Below, piece after piece: positions 8,743 through 22,048 of a stretch of 64,000 bases of DNA. Position 1 is the stretch's first letter; every line of letters starts with the position of its first letter. A program made the position numbers and the translations under genes. The notes under the pieces are model-generated. The model did not search any database and was not told the DNA's origin. It saw nothing but the letters and a program-made list of their open reading frames with translations. The stretch is from positions 59,140,154 through 59,204,153 of the forward strand of contig JARWIR010000002.1 in NCBI GenBank assembly GCA_029959085.1. The letters run 5' to 3'. This stretch comes from Nemophila menziesii (lineage: Eukaryota > Streptophyta > Magnoliopsida > Boraginales > Hydrophyllaceae).

Positions 8743-10353
8743 GTGAAGGACACCCAAGTCCCTAATTTTTTTATATTTGAACACTTAGGTCCCTTATTTC
8801 TTATTTATCTTTTTCCAAGTCTCTTTTTTAACTTATACGGTTATATTTAATGGTCAAAACTTTGACTTTTTAAAATTCCTACATTTCAAATTATAAACTA
8901 TTTTAATTGTATTATTTAATTAAGAGAATTAAGAAATATAATTTATTTTTTGAGACGTATTTTTGAAAATGTTTTTTTATCAAAAATAATATAATAAATT
9001 TTAATATTTTTTTTTTAAAATTGTTTTTATTTTATTTGTAAGGTGAATGTTTTCACATAATTATTTTATAAAATAAAATATGATGAATTTTTTAGATAAT
9101 ATTTGGTATAAATAATACTTTTTAGTTTAAAATATTTTTTTCTATTTAACTTTTAAGCATTCAACACAAATGTATTATATATTTTTAAGAATCAAAATTA
9201 CGTTTACATATTAAGAAAAAAGTTGAATAATTATCAAGGTAAAATTTTCTTTGATCTTTACCTCATTCTACAAAGATAAACATATCAAAAATTCACACAT
9301 GCATTAAAGTATCACAATATTGTTAAAATTTGCTCAAATCATGCCAAAATTCTATTCTTTTGCCTAAATTTTTATTCAAAAAACTAACAAAAATATATTC
9401 ATTATTTTTTTAATTAGATAAAAAGTATTCCCGACTATATGATTACCATACTCACAAGATATCACAAAAATAACAATCACACTAAAATTTAAATATCTAC
9501 ATGTTGAGAAGAGTCTGCCTCATCTACTATGATCTAACAAGACATATATTAGCAATGTGGAGGAGGCAACATCTTCTCGACATGGTGGATAATAAATTTA
9601 TAGTATGAATGTTATTTTTGTCATGTCTTTTGAAATTGGTAATCATATGATTGATAATATTGTTTGTCTAATTTAAAAATTGAATATCTTCTTAAAACTT
9701 TTGGAAGAAAAAATTAAGCAAAACAATAAGGTTTACGTATAAATAAGAGCAAATTTGAACAATCTTGTTATGTTTAATGCATGTGTGAGATTGTTTGTAT
9801 AATTATCTTTGTAGAATGAGGTAAAATTATAGGAAATAATATATCCAACTTCTTTCTCAATATGTAAACGCAATTCTGATCTTAAAAATATATAATACGT
9901 CTGTGTTGAATGCTTAAAAGTTAAATAAAAAAATTATTTGTATATTACAAAATATTATTTACACCAAATATTATTTAAATTATTTAATCTTTTTCCATTT
10001 TACGATTTTATGAATATAATATACATTCACCTTTCAAATAAAAAAAGTAGATTTTAAAATTAATTTTTTTTTTTGGTAAAAATATTTAACATATTTTGTG
10101 TCTAAAAATATAAATTATATTTCTTAATTCTATCAATCAAAGAATACAACTAAAAAAATAGGTTAAAAATTACAAGTTTATATCTATACAAGTAGTTAAT
10201 AAAGCGTACGAAAGGAATTTTAAGAAAATTAAAATTTTATCCATTAAATATAATCATCCATGTTAAAAAAGGGACTTGACAATAAATAAAAAAGAAATGA
10301 GGGAGCTAAGTGTCCCAATATCAAAAACATAGGGACCTAGATGTCCTTTTCCC
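8743..10353. mobile_element. foldback Mutator-like element, copy 2 (1611 bp)
   Basis: Flanked by GGATTTAAAA (8733-8742) and GGATTCAAAA (10354-10363). Full-length arms. Confidence 0.85.
9500..9584 (+). other. central hairpin, copy 2
   Basis: Both arms and the loop are identical to copy 1. Confidence 0.5.
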
Positions 10354-10407
10354 GGATTCAAAAATGTCTTGTTTTCTTTTGTTTAGGCCGGACCATGGGG
10401 TTGGTTC

Positions 10408-10600
10408 AGCCCAAATATATCATATGTATTATAAATGTAAAGTACATAGTACTCTTACTCCTTCGATATGGTCTTTTGACCCATCGACTTACTTTCCTTT
10501 TATGTTTTGTCTGGCCTCTCCACACCTCAAATCTCACACTCTCTGACTATCTCTCTTATTTCTTAGAAAGTAACTGGGTGTTTAATAGCTTGGTTACTGG
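10408..10600 (+). promoter_or_regulatory. plus-strand promoter and leader, copy 2
   Basis: AGCCCA at 10408, TTATAAAT, CT-rich leader, donor GTAAGA at 10601; unchanged from copy 1. Confidence 0.5.
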
Positions 10601-11215
10601 GTAAGATTGGCACGGCTAAGCTTATTATTGATCAAAATCGCCTTTACATGTATATTTTTTACTCAAAACCTTAATATTTGTCAGTACATTTTCTTAAGTG
10701 CTTGGATCAATTGTATTTGTAAATATGATGGGTTCTTACGTGTTTTACTCTTTGATTTTGTTTATTTTCATTTGTTTAAATTGCATAGGTTCGTTAATTC
10801 CTTTATAAGTTGTGTGGGTTTGTTTATTCTTGAGAAATTAAAAAGGATAAATTGTTACGTTTTGGGTAATAATGTGGTTAAAACCCGTGAGTAAAATTAT
10901 GAGATTAAGGGTATATGAGTTTATCACAACTCTCACAATCCCACTCTCTGTTTCATAACCGATGGGGCTTGGTATTGTATTTGGGTTTTTATTGCAATAC
11001 CATATCATCGTGTATGGAAGTTGGTGTTTCAAAAAAAAAATTATCACCATTTGGTTGCATTCTGAGGCAATTTCAGTTTATGATGTTATTTTTATTAATG
11101 GTATTTTCAATCTATTAATCTTAAACAAGTGACCAATTTTTTTAATATAATTTTTAAATTCTGTTTGTCAGTTTTTTAATTTAATAATCTCTCTTCTTTA
11201 ATGATGAATTTCTAG

Positions 11216-11278
11216 GTTATGATAGCTCTTGCGGAACTATTATGCGATCAACTGAAAATACAAAAACAAAGAGTATAA
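11216..11278 (+). pseudogene. short second exon of the plus-strand gene, copy 2
   Basis: Acceptor TTTCTAG intact. The frame matches copy 1 except AAA to ATA (Lys to Ile) in the Lys/Gln-rich tail. Confidence 0.35.
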
Positions 11279-11327
11279 GTTAGCAGTCATTTAATACAAA
11301 GTCCATAGATGATCCTCTCACATTTGT

Positions 11328-11396
11328 TCATCTCACATTTCTTGACATTTTTTTATCTCACATTTCTTGACATTTTTTGATCTCACATTTCTTGAT
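11328..11396 (+). repeat. 25-bp minisatellite, 3 repeats, copy 2
   Basis: One more repeat than copy 1; the first two repeats each carry one private substitution (TCATCTCAC, TTATCTCAC). Confidence 0.85.
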
Positions 11397-12648
11397 GAGC
11401 CTGACCCACCCGTAAAGGACAATGAATCCTTTATTTATGTTGTTAATTGTTATTCATAATATTGATGGGCCTGGAATGCTTCTATTGAACATGTCAATGT
11501 AACTATATGTAAGTATTAGTTGGTTAATGACCAAATAGGTAATTTATTACTTACAAGTTAAATTCACCCAAACTATGTTTGCATATCCTTTTCCCATGAT
11601 TAATAAAGTTTATTGTATGAGGACATTTTTGTTAAGTTGTCATCTATTGGTGTATGAATACTTGTAAGGTTTCAATATAGTTACTTGTCCCTAACTATAT
11701 AGAGTCAATGAAGATATTAAATGTGCGACCTATTTTAATCCTAATGATGAAAATAAAATCTGAGGCATTAATACTAATTGAGTTCTTCTTTTTAGTGTGT
11801 AATTGCAAGACAGGACCTTGATTATGTTCTTAAAATTGAAATTTCCAGCATGAATCGACATCGAGATAGGACATGATCCCTTCATCTTTTCTTTTATTTC
11901 GGACAACAAGGATGTAATATGATATATTTCGAAATCGATATGTTAGATCAGCGATGTCCACTTGTATCATCCAAAAAACTTCCACAAAATCCGTGCAATT
12001 AACATTGACTAGATACCCCATAAACATCCTATGTCACTACACACCCAACCTTTGTATGATTTTTTAATATTTTATATACAAACCAGACCCAATACATACA
12101 GAGGATACCTTACACCATAAAAACTCAGTATTACACCATAAGAGAAGGGTGTGAAGCCCACCCCTTGTCTATACGAAAGTATCATCACAAGCAAAATGTT
12201 GTACCATAAAATTACATCCACTAAGAATCTGAGCACATCTGAGGCCCAAAAAATCGGACAACCTGTATTCCTTCTCCCTTTGATACCCTTTACCACCCAA
12301 GAACTCCATAATAAACAAAGTAAAAAAACTAGAGTTATTTTCATAGTAACATAAAAAAACAAAATAAAAACTGTAATTAAGTCAATTGCAACAATGATAA
12401 TAAGATTTTTAGCAAAAAATAAACTTTATGAAGACATACCCCCAACAAGATAATGCTGAAATTTAACTTAATAAAAAAGAAAGAAAGGAGGAAAGAAGAA
12501 GAGTTAAGAAACATTCCATTATCCATTAACTATAAAAACTCAAATGTACTTGACCTTAAAATCCACAATTAGAAGAAAACTCTAGTTGCTTTACCAAGTT
12601 CATGAATTATTACAATTCTAATTAACATATTAAAATTAAGAAAAAAAT

Positions 12649-12807
12649 TTCCATCCAATATTTGATGATCCTACACCAATTATATTCATACACATACCCC
12701 ATGTTTTAAACTTACAAAAGTTAATTTATTAATTTAATGACATGTGTTTTGTTATAAAAATCAATGGCTACGATATAAATATTTGAACATCCCTTATTGG
12801 ATGGAAG
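12649..12807. mobile_element. Stowaway-like MITE, copy 2
   Basis: Left end altered (AAATTTCCATCC instead of AATTCTTCCATCC); right end intact next to TA. Confidence 0.5.
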
Positions 12808-13892
12808 TATTTCTTACAAAGATATATTAAAATATAAAATAAAATCTCCATTACAGTAGGAAATTGGTTATTTCAGTCATGATTTCTAACTTCATTTAGA
12901 ACTTGATTTTGTTTTGATTCTTATAAACCTATAAACATCAAAGTTGTGGACGATTGTGCAGATTGTAAGTTTATCATTTTGCCATGTTTTGCTCTATTTT
13001 GCATCATAGCATAATTACAAAACGAAGAGGAATTTCTAAGAATCAATTAATTTTGAACACAATATATTAACAAGAAAAATATGACATTTTCTAATCACAT
13101 TATCATCAACTTGAGAATTATCCTGAAATACACCACTATATTCCTTAAGACATCAATTACATATATTGGAACAGAAAGAAAAATCAACTACATATCTGCC
13201 CCTCGGACAACTGGTGAAACCATTTTTAACTAACACAGGCTTATTTGCATCTTTTGGAAACATAGTGAACTCTTGAATAAAAAATGGGGTGTGTATGCTA
13301 AAAAGGAGTTTCTCCAGGTAGGAGGAAACTTAAAAAGAAAGATACAAGAAAACGATTCCACCACGAGCATGTGATATTTGTCTCTCCAATTATATTTATT
13401 CCTCTTTCTTTTGCTAAAACAGATAAAAAGCTAAGTTGCTAAATTGATGCAATTACTAGTGTATCAAATGATTATATGGCTTTTAATCGAATGAATAGCG
13501 TCCATTTTTTCACAAATGGGTATATATTGCGACATTTAAGGACACGAGACTACTAACTAATTAATATGAAAAATTATACAACCTTTTATAAATTTATTAT
13601 TTAAACATTCAAGACAAGTAATTTGTTTATTTATAATTGAATATGGGAATGCATCTTGTAGCATAAGTGAATTAAAAGTTTTCAATGTAATAAGGATTAC
13701 ATACATTAGAAAATCCAAGCTAATCTCACAAAGGTTTTATTTCATTTTTGGTTTCAGAACCTATAAGAGTTTGTGTAATTCAGACATTCAATATATATAT
13801 CAATGGAATAATTTGTATATGTTACAATTGAAATATGAAATGACATGATCAACAACGTTATATATGTATAATTATTCTCGTTCACTATATAT

Positions 13893-14415
13893 TTTCAATT
13901 TCTACAACCCAAAAATCCAGATAAGAAAGAGACACAGGAGACACAAGAAGTCTTCAGTACTTTCCATTTAGAATCATCTACTTGTGGACAAGTAAATATT
14001 TCACTCAGGTGTAACGATACTTTGAGAAGAAACAATACTGAGTATGTGAGATACAGTGCTCAAATATGTTGAACAAAACTATTCAAAATCAGAGTAAAGA
14101 TCTTGATTTATCTTCTGGGTTGAAAGAACTATGCGAAAGATTTGTAAGATTACAGTTACCTTCAAGTTCCACTAGTAGTACAGGGTAAATCCAAAGAAAA
14201 TATTTTTAAGTGTTGCGGGCCCATCTGTAGTTAAAGATGATATAACTAACGGCAATGAAAAAATTCGTATATCTATAGTAAATGAAACAGGTATTGAAGA
14301 GGAACTTCCGAGATTTATTTACATGAAATAAAGTAACCCAAACACACAATTTAGGAATCCTTCTCTTTGAATTGACTCTATCCAGAATTTCCACCTGTCC
14401 AAACAACACAGATAG
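13893..14415 (+). pseudogene. SUVR-like pseudogene fragment, copy 3
   Basis: Carries an additional 5-bp deletion (GTGAGATACAG), shared with copies 4 and 5, that breaks the first stretch before VLKYVE. The third stretch (DDITNGNEKIRISIVNE) is intact. Confidence 0.6.
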
Positions 14416-14569
14416 TTCATATACCTTTGCTTAGCATCAACTAAATAAAATCAATATTAAATTTATACATAAAACCATACATTAACCACCACCGCTCTAA
14501 ATCAATTAACTCAACAGTAACATAAATGAAAGTAATAGTAACAAGTAACATTTATCAAGTAAATCTTAC

Positions 14570-14664
14570 CATAAAAAATATGAAACCTCCTTGAAATGGC
14601 ATGGTCAACGATCTTATTCGATTTGTTTATATCTTCTGTAATATTTTTCTTGACATGGCCCTAC
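14570..14664 (-). pseudogene. minus-strand exon-like segment, copy 3
   Basis: Acceptor and donor kept, but CGAC became CTAC, which puts a TAG stop at the start of the frame (before GHVKK). Copies 4 and 5 share this stop. Confidence 0.4.
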
Positions 14665-15267
14665 CTGTATGAAAAACAAGGGATTAATCCTTATTTCATG
14701 ACGATTATAAATAAATAACACATAAATTTTACAATTCACTTATTCATGGCTTATTTTCATATCTGCAAAATAATAACACGTGTTTCAAGTTAAGATGGAT
14801 ATACAGATGTATAGAGAAAAAGGTTTTTTGGGAGGTAAATGTACCAACATTTGGCTACTGATGGGATGGCCAAACTTCTTTTGGATAGGAACTATTACTA
14901 TTGACATTTCAATAGAGTTTTATTTTTGGGTGCCCCTATGGCTCAGATTTATTTTGGCAAATCAACCACATACACTTTCTTCATTAATTTTCTGTCAAAC
15001 AATTTCATTATCAAAAGTAACACATCCTCACTATCTCTTACGTTTGTTTTCACTTAGGGTTGCGTGAAGATTCAATTTTTAGTTATTACAAATTAATAAT
15101 CGAGAATTATAAAAGAAGAAAGGAATCGAAAGATTACCTGATTTAAAAGCCACTGATTGAAGGAAGGATCGATTTTGGAGAAGATCGTTTATCTTTATGC
15201 TGTCCAATGAACCTTTACCCTTCTTTACTTTTTACTTTCTACCAATTGACGAGAGGAATTAGGGAAC

Positions 15268-15278
15268 CAAAGATGCTA
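15268..15278 (-). other. deletion junction removing the minus-strand promoter, copy 3
   Basis: AAAGATGCTAAT joins the sequence before the TATA box directly to the sequence beyond the site II motif. About 76 bp present in the other copies are missing, so this copy has no core promoter for the minus-strand gene. Confidence 0.9.
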
Positions 15279-15380
15279 ATATGACACTTAAAATATAATC
15301 ACGTATTTAATTTTTTATTAAAACTGAAACCCGCGCCCTAAAAATTCCCCGCCCACCCTTTGACCCAATAGGATTTAAAA

Positions 15381-16985
15381 GTGAAGGACACCCAAGTCCC
15401 TAAATTTTTTATATTTGAACACTTAGGTCCCTTAGTTATTATTTATCTTTTTCCAAGTCCCTTTTTTAACTTATACGGTTATATTTAATTGTCAAAACTT
15501 TGAATTTTTAAAATTCCTACATTTCAAATTATAAACTATTTTAATTGTATTATTTAATTAAGAGAATTAAGAAATATAATTTATTTTTTCAGACGTATTT
15601 TTGAAAATGTTTTTTTATCAAAAATAATATAATAAATTTAATATTATTTTTTTAATTTTTTTTTTATTTTATTTGTAAGGTGAATGTCTTCACATAATTA
15701 TTTTATAAAATAAAATATGATGAATTTTTTAGATAATATTTGGTATAAATAATACTTTTTAGTTTAAAATATTTTTTTCTATTTAACTTTTAAGCATTCA
15801 ACACAAATGTATTATATATTTTTAAGAATCAAAATTACGTTTACATATTAAGAAAAAAGTTGAATAATTATCAAGGTAAAATTTTCTTTGATCTTTACCT
15901 CATTCTACAAAGATAAACATATCAAAAATTCACACATGCATTAAAGTATCACAATATTTTTAAAATTTGCTCAAATCATGTTAAAATTCTATTCTTTTGC
16001 CTAAATTTTTATTCAAAAAACTAACAAAAATATATTCATTATTTTTTTAATTAGATAAAAAGTATTCCCGACTATATGATTACTATACTCAAAAGATATC
16101 ACAAAAATAACAATCACACTAAAATTTAAATATCTACATGTTGAGAAGAGTCTGCCTCATCTACTATGATCTAACAAGACATATATTAGCAATGTGGAGG
16201 AGGCAACATCTTCTCGACATGGTGGATAATAAATTTATAGTATGAATGTTATTTTTGTCATGTCTTTTGAAATTGGTAATCATATGATTGATAATATTGT
16301 TTGTCTAATTTAAAAATTGAATATCTTCTTAAAACTTTTGGAAGAAAAAATTAAGCAAAACAATAAGGTTTACGTATAAATAAGAGCAAATTTGAACAAT
16401 CTTGTTATGTTTAATGCATGTGTGAGATTGTTTGTATAATTATCTTTGTAGAATGAGGTAAAATTATAGGAAATAATATATCCAACTTCTTTCTCAATAT
16501 GTAAACGCAATTCTGATCTTAAAAATATATAATACGTCTGTGTTGAATGCTTAAAAGTTAAATAAAAAAATTATTTGTATATTACAAAATATTATTTACA
16601 CCAAATATTATTTAAATTATTTAATCTTTTTCCATTTTACGATTTTATGAATAAAATATACATTCACCTTTCAAATAAAAAAAGTAGATTTTAAATTTTT
16701 TTTTTTGGTAAAAATATTTAACATATTTTGTGTCTAAAAATATAAATTATATTTCTTAATTCTATCAATCAAAGAATACAACTAAAAAGATAGGTTAAAA
16801 ATTACAAGTTTATATCTATACAAGTAGTTAATAAAGCGTACGAAAGGAATTTTAAGAAAATTAAAATTTTATCCATTAAATATAATCATCCATGTTAAAA
16901 AAGGGACTTGACAATAAATAAAAAAGAAATGAGGGAGCTAAGTGTCCCAATATCAAAAACATAGGGACCTAGATGTCCTTTTCCC
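15381..16985. mobile_element. foldback Mutator-like element, copy 3 (1605 bp)
   Basis: Flanked by GGATTTAAAA (15371-15380) and GGATTCAAAA (16986-16995). Confidence 0.85.
16137..16221 (+). other. central hairpin, copy 3
   Basis: Identical to copy 1 in both arms and loop. Confidence 0.5.
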
Positions 16986-17039
16986 GGATTCAAAAATGTC
17001 TTGTTTTCTTTTGTTTAGGCCGGACCATGGGTTTGGTTC

Positions 17040-17232
17040 AGCCCAAATATATCATATGTATTATAAATGTAAAGTACATAGTACTCTTACTCCTTCTATA
17101 TGGTCTTTTGACCCATCGACTTACTTTCCTTTTATGTTTTGTCTGGCCTCTCCACACCTCAAATCTCACACTCTCTGACTATCTCTCTTATTTCTTAGAA
17201 AGTAACTGGGTGTTTAATAGTTTGGTTACTGG
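17040..17232 (+). promoter_or_regulatory. plus-strand promoter and leader, copy 3
   Basis: AGCCCA at 17040, TATA-like motif and donor (17233) kept; two leader substitutions. Confidence 0.5.
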
Positions 17233-17848
17233 GTAAGATTGGCACGGCTAAGCTTATTATTGATCAAAATCGCCTTTACATGTATATTTTTTACTCAAAA
17301 CCTTAATATTTGTCAGTACATTTTTTCTTAAGTGCTTGGATCAATTGTATTTGTAAATATGATGGGTTCTTACGTGTTTTACTCTTTGATTTTGTTTATT
17401 TTCATTTGTTTAAATTGCATAGGTTCGTTAATTCCTTTATAAGTTGTGTGGGTTTGTTTATTCTTGAGAAATTAAAAAGGATAAATTGTTACGTTTTGGG
17501 TAATAATGTGGTTAAAACCCGTGAGTAAAATTATGAGATTAAGGGTATATGAGTTTATCACAACTCTCACAATCCCACTCTCTGTTTCATAACCGATGGG
17601 GCTTGGTATTGTAATTGGGTTTTTATTGCAATACCATATCATCGTGTATGGAAGTTGGTGTTTCAAAAAAAAATTATCACCATTTGGTTGCATTCTGAGG
17701 CAATTTCAGTTTATGCTGTTATTTTTATTAATGGTATTTTCAATCTATTAATCTTAAACAAGTGACCAATTTTCTTAATATAGTTTTTAAATTCTTTTTG
17801 TCAGTTTTTTAATTTAATAATCTCTCTTCTTTAATGATGAATTTCTAG

Positions 17849-17911
17849 GTTATGATAGCTCTTGCGGAACTATTATGCGATCAACTTAAAAAACAAAAAC
17901 AAAGAGTATAA
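17849..17911 (+). pseudogene. short second exon of the plus-strand gene, copy 3
   Basis: Acceptor intact. CTG to CTT is silent, so the 19-residue frame is unchanged from copy 1. Confidence 0.35.
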
Positions 17912-17960
17912 GTTAGCAGTCATTTAATACAAAGTCCATAGATGATCCTCTCACATTTGT

Positions 17961-18004
17961 TGATCTCACATTTCTTGACATTTTTTGATCTCACATTTCT
18001 TGAT
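17961..18004 (+). repeat. 25-bp minisatellite, 2 repeats, copy 3
   Basis: Same repeat number as copy 1. Confidence 0.85.
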
Positions 18005-19249
18005 GAGCCTGACCCACCCGTAAAGGACAATGAATCCTTTATTTATGTTGTTAATTGTTATTCATAATATTGATGAGCCTGGAATGCTTCTATTGAACAT
18101 GTCAATGTAACTATATGTAAGTATTTGTTGGTTAATGACCAAATAGGTAATTTATTACTTACAAGTTAAATTCACCCAAACTATGTTTGCATATCCTTTT
18201 CCCATGATTAATAAAGTTTATTGTATGAGGACATTTTTGTTAAGTTGTCATCTATTAGTGTATGAATACTTGCAAGGTTTCAATATAGGTACTTGTCCCT
18301 AACTATATAGAGTCAATGAAGATATTAAATGTGCGACCTATTTTAATCCTAATGATGAAAATAAAATTTGAGGCATTAATACTAAATGAGTTCTTCTTTT
18401 TAGTGTGTAATTGCAAGACAGGACCTTGATTATGTTCTTAAAATTGAAATTTCCAGCATGAATCGACATCAAGATATGACATGATCCCTTCATCTTTTCT
18501 TTTATTTCGGACAACAAGGAAGTAATATGATATATTTCGAAATCGATATGTTAGATCAGCGATGTCCACTTGTATCATCCAAAAAACTTCCACAAAATCC
18601 GTGCAATTAACATTGACTAGATACCCCATAAACATCTTATGTCACTGCACACCCAACCTTTGTATCATTTTTTAATATTTTATATACAAACCAGACCCAA
18701 TACAGAGGATACCTTACACCATAAAAACTCAGTATTACACCATAAGAGAAGGGTGTGAAGCCCACCCCTTGTCTATACGAAAGTATCATCACAAGCAAAA
18801 TGTTGTACCATAAAATTACATCCACTAAGAATCTGAGCACATTTGAGGCCCAAAAAATCACACAACCTGTATTCCTTCTCCCTTTGATACCCTTTACCAC
18901 CCAAGAACTCCATAATAAACAAAGTAAAAAAACTAGAGTTATTTTCATAGTAACATAAAAAAACAAAATAAAAACTGTAATTAAGTCAATTGCAACAATG
19001 ATAATAAGATTTTTAGCAAAAATAAACTTTATGAAGACATACCCCAACAAGATAATGCTGAAATTTAACTTAATAAAAAAGAAAGAAAGGAGGAAAGAAG
19101 AAGAGTTAAGAAACATTCCATTATCCATTAACTATAAAAACTCAAATGTACTTGACCTTAAAATCCACAATTAGAAGAAAACTCTAGTTGCTTTACCAAG
19201 TTCATGAATTATTACAATTCTAATTAACATATTAAAATTAAGAAAAATT

Positions 19250-19409
19250 CTTCCATCCAATATTTGATGATCCTACACCAATTATATTCATACACATACC
19301 CCATGTTTTAAACTTACAAAAGTTAATTTATTAATTTAATGACATGTGTTTTGTTATAAAAATCAATGGCTACGATATAAATATTTGACCATCCCTTATT
19401 GGATGGAAG
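19250..19409. mobile_element. Stowaway-like MITE, copy 3
   Basis: Both ends intact. The right flank is TC rather than TA, a change shared with copy 7. Confidence 0.55.
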
Positions 19410-20490
19410 TCTTTCTTACAAAGATATATTAAAATATAAAATAAAATCTCCATTAGGAAATTGGTTATTTCAGTCATGATTTCTAGCTTCATTTAGAACT
19501 TGATTTTGTTTTGATTCTTTTAAACATATAAACATCAAAGTTGTGGACGATTGTGCAGATTGTAAGTTTATCATTTTGCCATGTTTTGCTCTATTTTGCA
19601 TCATAGCATAATTACAAAACGAAGAGGAATTTCTAAGAATCAATTAATTTTGAACACAATATATTAACAAGAAAAATATGACATTTTCTAATCACATTAT
19701 CATACCCTTGAGAATTATCCTGAAAATACACCCCTATATTCCTTAAGACATCAATTACATATATTGGAACAGAAAGAAAAATCAACTACATATCTGCCCC
19801 TCAGACAACTGGTGAAACCATTTTTAACTAACACAGGCTTATTTGCATCTTTTGGAAACATAGTGAACTCTTGAATAAAAAATGGGGTGTGTATGCTAAA
19901 AAGGAGTTTCTCCAGGTAGGAGGAAACTTAAAAAGAAAGATACAAGAAAACGATTCCACCACGAGCATGTGATATTTGTCTTTCCAATTATATTTATTCC
20001 TCTTTCTTTTGCTAAAACAGATAAAAAGCTAAGTTGCTAAATTGATGCAATTACTAGTGTATCAAATGATTATATGGCTTTTAATCGAATGAATAGCGTC
20101 CATTTTTTAACAAATGGGTATATATTGCGACATTTAAGGACACGAGACTACTAACTAATTAATATGAAAAATTATACAACCTTTTATAAATTTATTATTT
20201 AAACATTCAAGAGAAGTAATTTGTTTATTTATTATTGAATATGGGCATGCATCTTGTAGCATAAGTGAATTAAAAGTTTTCAATGTAATAAGGATTACAT
20301 ACATTAGAAAATCCAAGCTAATCTCACAAAGGTTTTGTTTCATTTTTGGTTTCAGAACCTATAAGAGTTTGTGTAATTCAGACATTCAATATATATATCA
20401 ATGGAATAATTTGTATATGTTACAATTGAAATGTGAAATGACATGATCAACAACGTTATATATGTATAATTAGTCTCGTTCACTATACTA

Positions 20491-21012
20491 TTTCAATTTC
20501 TACAACCCAAAAATCCAGATAAGAAAGAGACACAGGAGACACAAGAAGTCTTCAGTACTTTCCATTTAGAATCATCTACTTGTGGACAAGTAAATATTTC
20601 ACTCAGGTGTAACGATACTTTGAGAAGAAACAATACTGAGTGTGTGAGATACAGTGCTCAAATATGTTGAACAAAACTATTCAAATCAGAGTAAAGATCT
20701 TGATTTATCTTCTGGGTTGAAAGAACTATGCGAAAGATTTGTAAGATTACAGTTACCTTCAAGTTCCACTAGTAGTACAGGGTAAATCCAAAGAAAATAT
20801 TTTTAAGTGTTGCGGGCCCATCTGTAGTTAAAGATGATATAACTAACGGCAATGAAAAAATTTGTATATCTATAGTAAATGAAACAGGTATTGAAGAGGA
20901 ACTTCCGAGATTTATTTACATGAAATAAAGTAACCCAAACACACAATTTAGGAATCCTTCTCTTTGAATTGACTCTATCCAGAATTTCCACCTGTCCAAA
21001 CAACACAGATAG
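20491..21012 (+). pseudogene. SUVR-like pseudogene fragment, copy 4
   Basis: 5-bp deletion as in copies 3 and 5, plus a private 1-bp loss in the A-run before the first stop. The third stretch has Arg to Cys (KICISIVNE), shared with copies 5 and 8. Confidence 0.6.
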
Positions 21013-21166
21013 TTCATATACCTTTGCTTAGCATCAAATAAATAAAATCAATATTAAATTTATACATAAAACCATACATTAACCACCACCGCTCTAAATC
21101 AATTAACTCAACAGTAACATAAATGAAAGTAATAGTAACAAGTAACATTTATCAAGTAAATCTTAC

Positions 21167-21261
21167 CATAAAAAATTTGAAACCTCCTTGAAATGGCATG
21201 GTCAACGATCTTATTCGATTTGTTTATATCTTCTATAATATTTTTCTTGACATGGCCCTAC
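21167..21261 (-). pseudogene. minus-strand exon-like segment, copy 4
   Basis: Splice borders kept; the same TAG stop at its start as copies 3 and 5. Confidence 0.4.
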
Positions 21262-21876
21262 CTGTATGAAAAACAAGGGATTAATCCCTATTTCATGACG
21301 ATTATCAATAAATAACACATAAATTTTACAATTCACTTATTCATGGCTTATTTTCATATCTGCAAAATAATAACACCTGTTTCAAGTTAAGATGGATATA
21401 CAGATGTATAGAGAAAAAGGTTTTTTGGGAGGTAAATGTACCAACATTTGGCTACTGATGGGATGGCCAAACTTCTTTTGGATAGGAACTATTACTATTG
21501 ACATTTCAATAGAGTTTTATTTTTGGGTGCCCCTATGGCTCAGATTTATTTAGGCAAATCAACCACATACACTTTCTTCATTAGTTTTCTGTCAAACAAT
21601 TTCATTATCAAAAGTAACACATCCTCACTATCTCTTACGTTTGTTTTCACTTAGGGTTGCGTGAAGATTTAATTTTTAGTTATTACAAATTAATAATCGA
21701 GAATTATAAAAGAAGAAAGGAATCAAAAGATTACCTGATTTAAAAGCCACTGTTTGAAGGAAGGATCGATTTTGGAGAAGATCGTTTATCTTTATGCTGT
21801 CCAATGATACCCTTCTTTACTTTTTACTTTCTACCAATTGACCAGAGGAATAAGGGAACCAAAGATAGATAACGGT

Positions 21877-21943
21877 GTTTAATAGATACAATGTTGATTG
21901 TAAAAAAATAAATACACACCATTTTACATGGGCAGGCAGTATG
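21877..21943 (-). promoter_or_regulatory. minus-strand promoter, damaged, copy 4
   Basis: The TATA box is changed (GTTTAATAGA on the plus strand, so TATTAAA instead of TATAAAA), and the site II motif is lost (TGGGCAGG instead of TGGGCCGG). Confidence 0.45.
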
Positions 21944-22048
21944 CTAATATGACACTTAAAATATAGTCACGTATTTAATTTTTTATTAAAACTCAAACCC
22001 GCGCCCTAAAAACTCCCCGCCCACCCTTTGACCCAATAGTATTCAAAA

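Larger units (their letters stand above)
6687..13403. repeat. macrosatellite unit, copy 2 (6717 bp)
   Basis: Same order of parts as copy 1. Diagnostic states: three minisatellite repeats, AGCATTCAT in the SUVR-like piece, a 4-bp duplication (CATACATA) near 12100, and one extra base near 12417 that breaks the long minus-strand reading frame seen in copy 1. Confidence 0.98.
13404..20001. repeat. macrosatellite unit, copy 3 (6598 bp)
   Basis: Copy shortened mainly by a deletion of about 76 bp at 15271-15275 that removes the minus-strand TATA box and site II motif. It shares the GTGAGATACAG 5-bp deletion with copies 4 and 5, but CCATTAGG after the MITE with copies 7-9, so it is a mosaic. Confidence 0.98.

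Noticed and set aside
14780..15067. 95-codon plus-strand frame in copy 3 only.
   Set aside because: It is open because one TAG became TTG; the other copies have the stop. No motif recognised.
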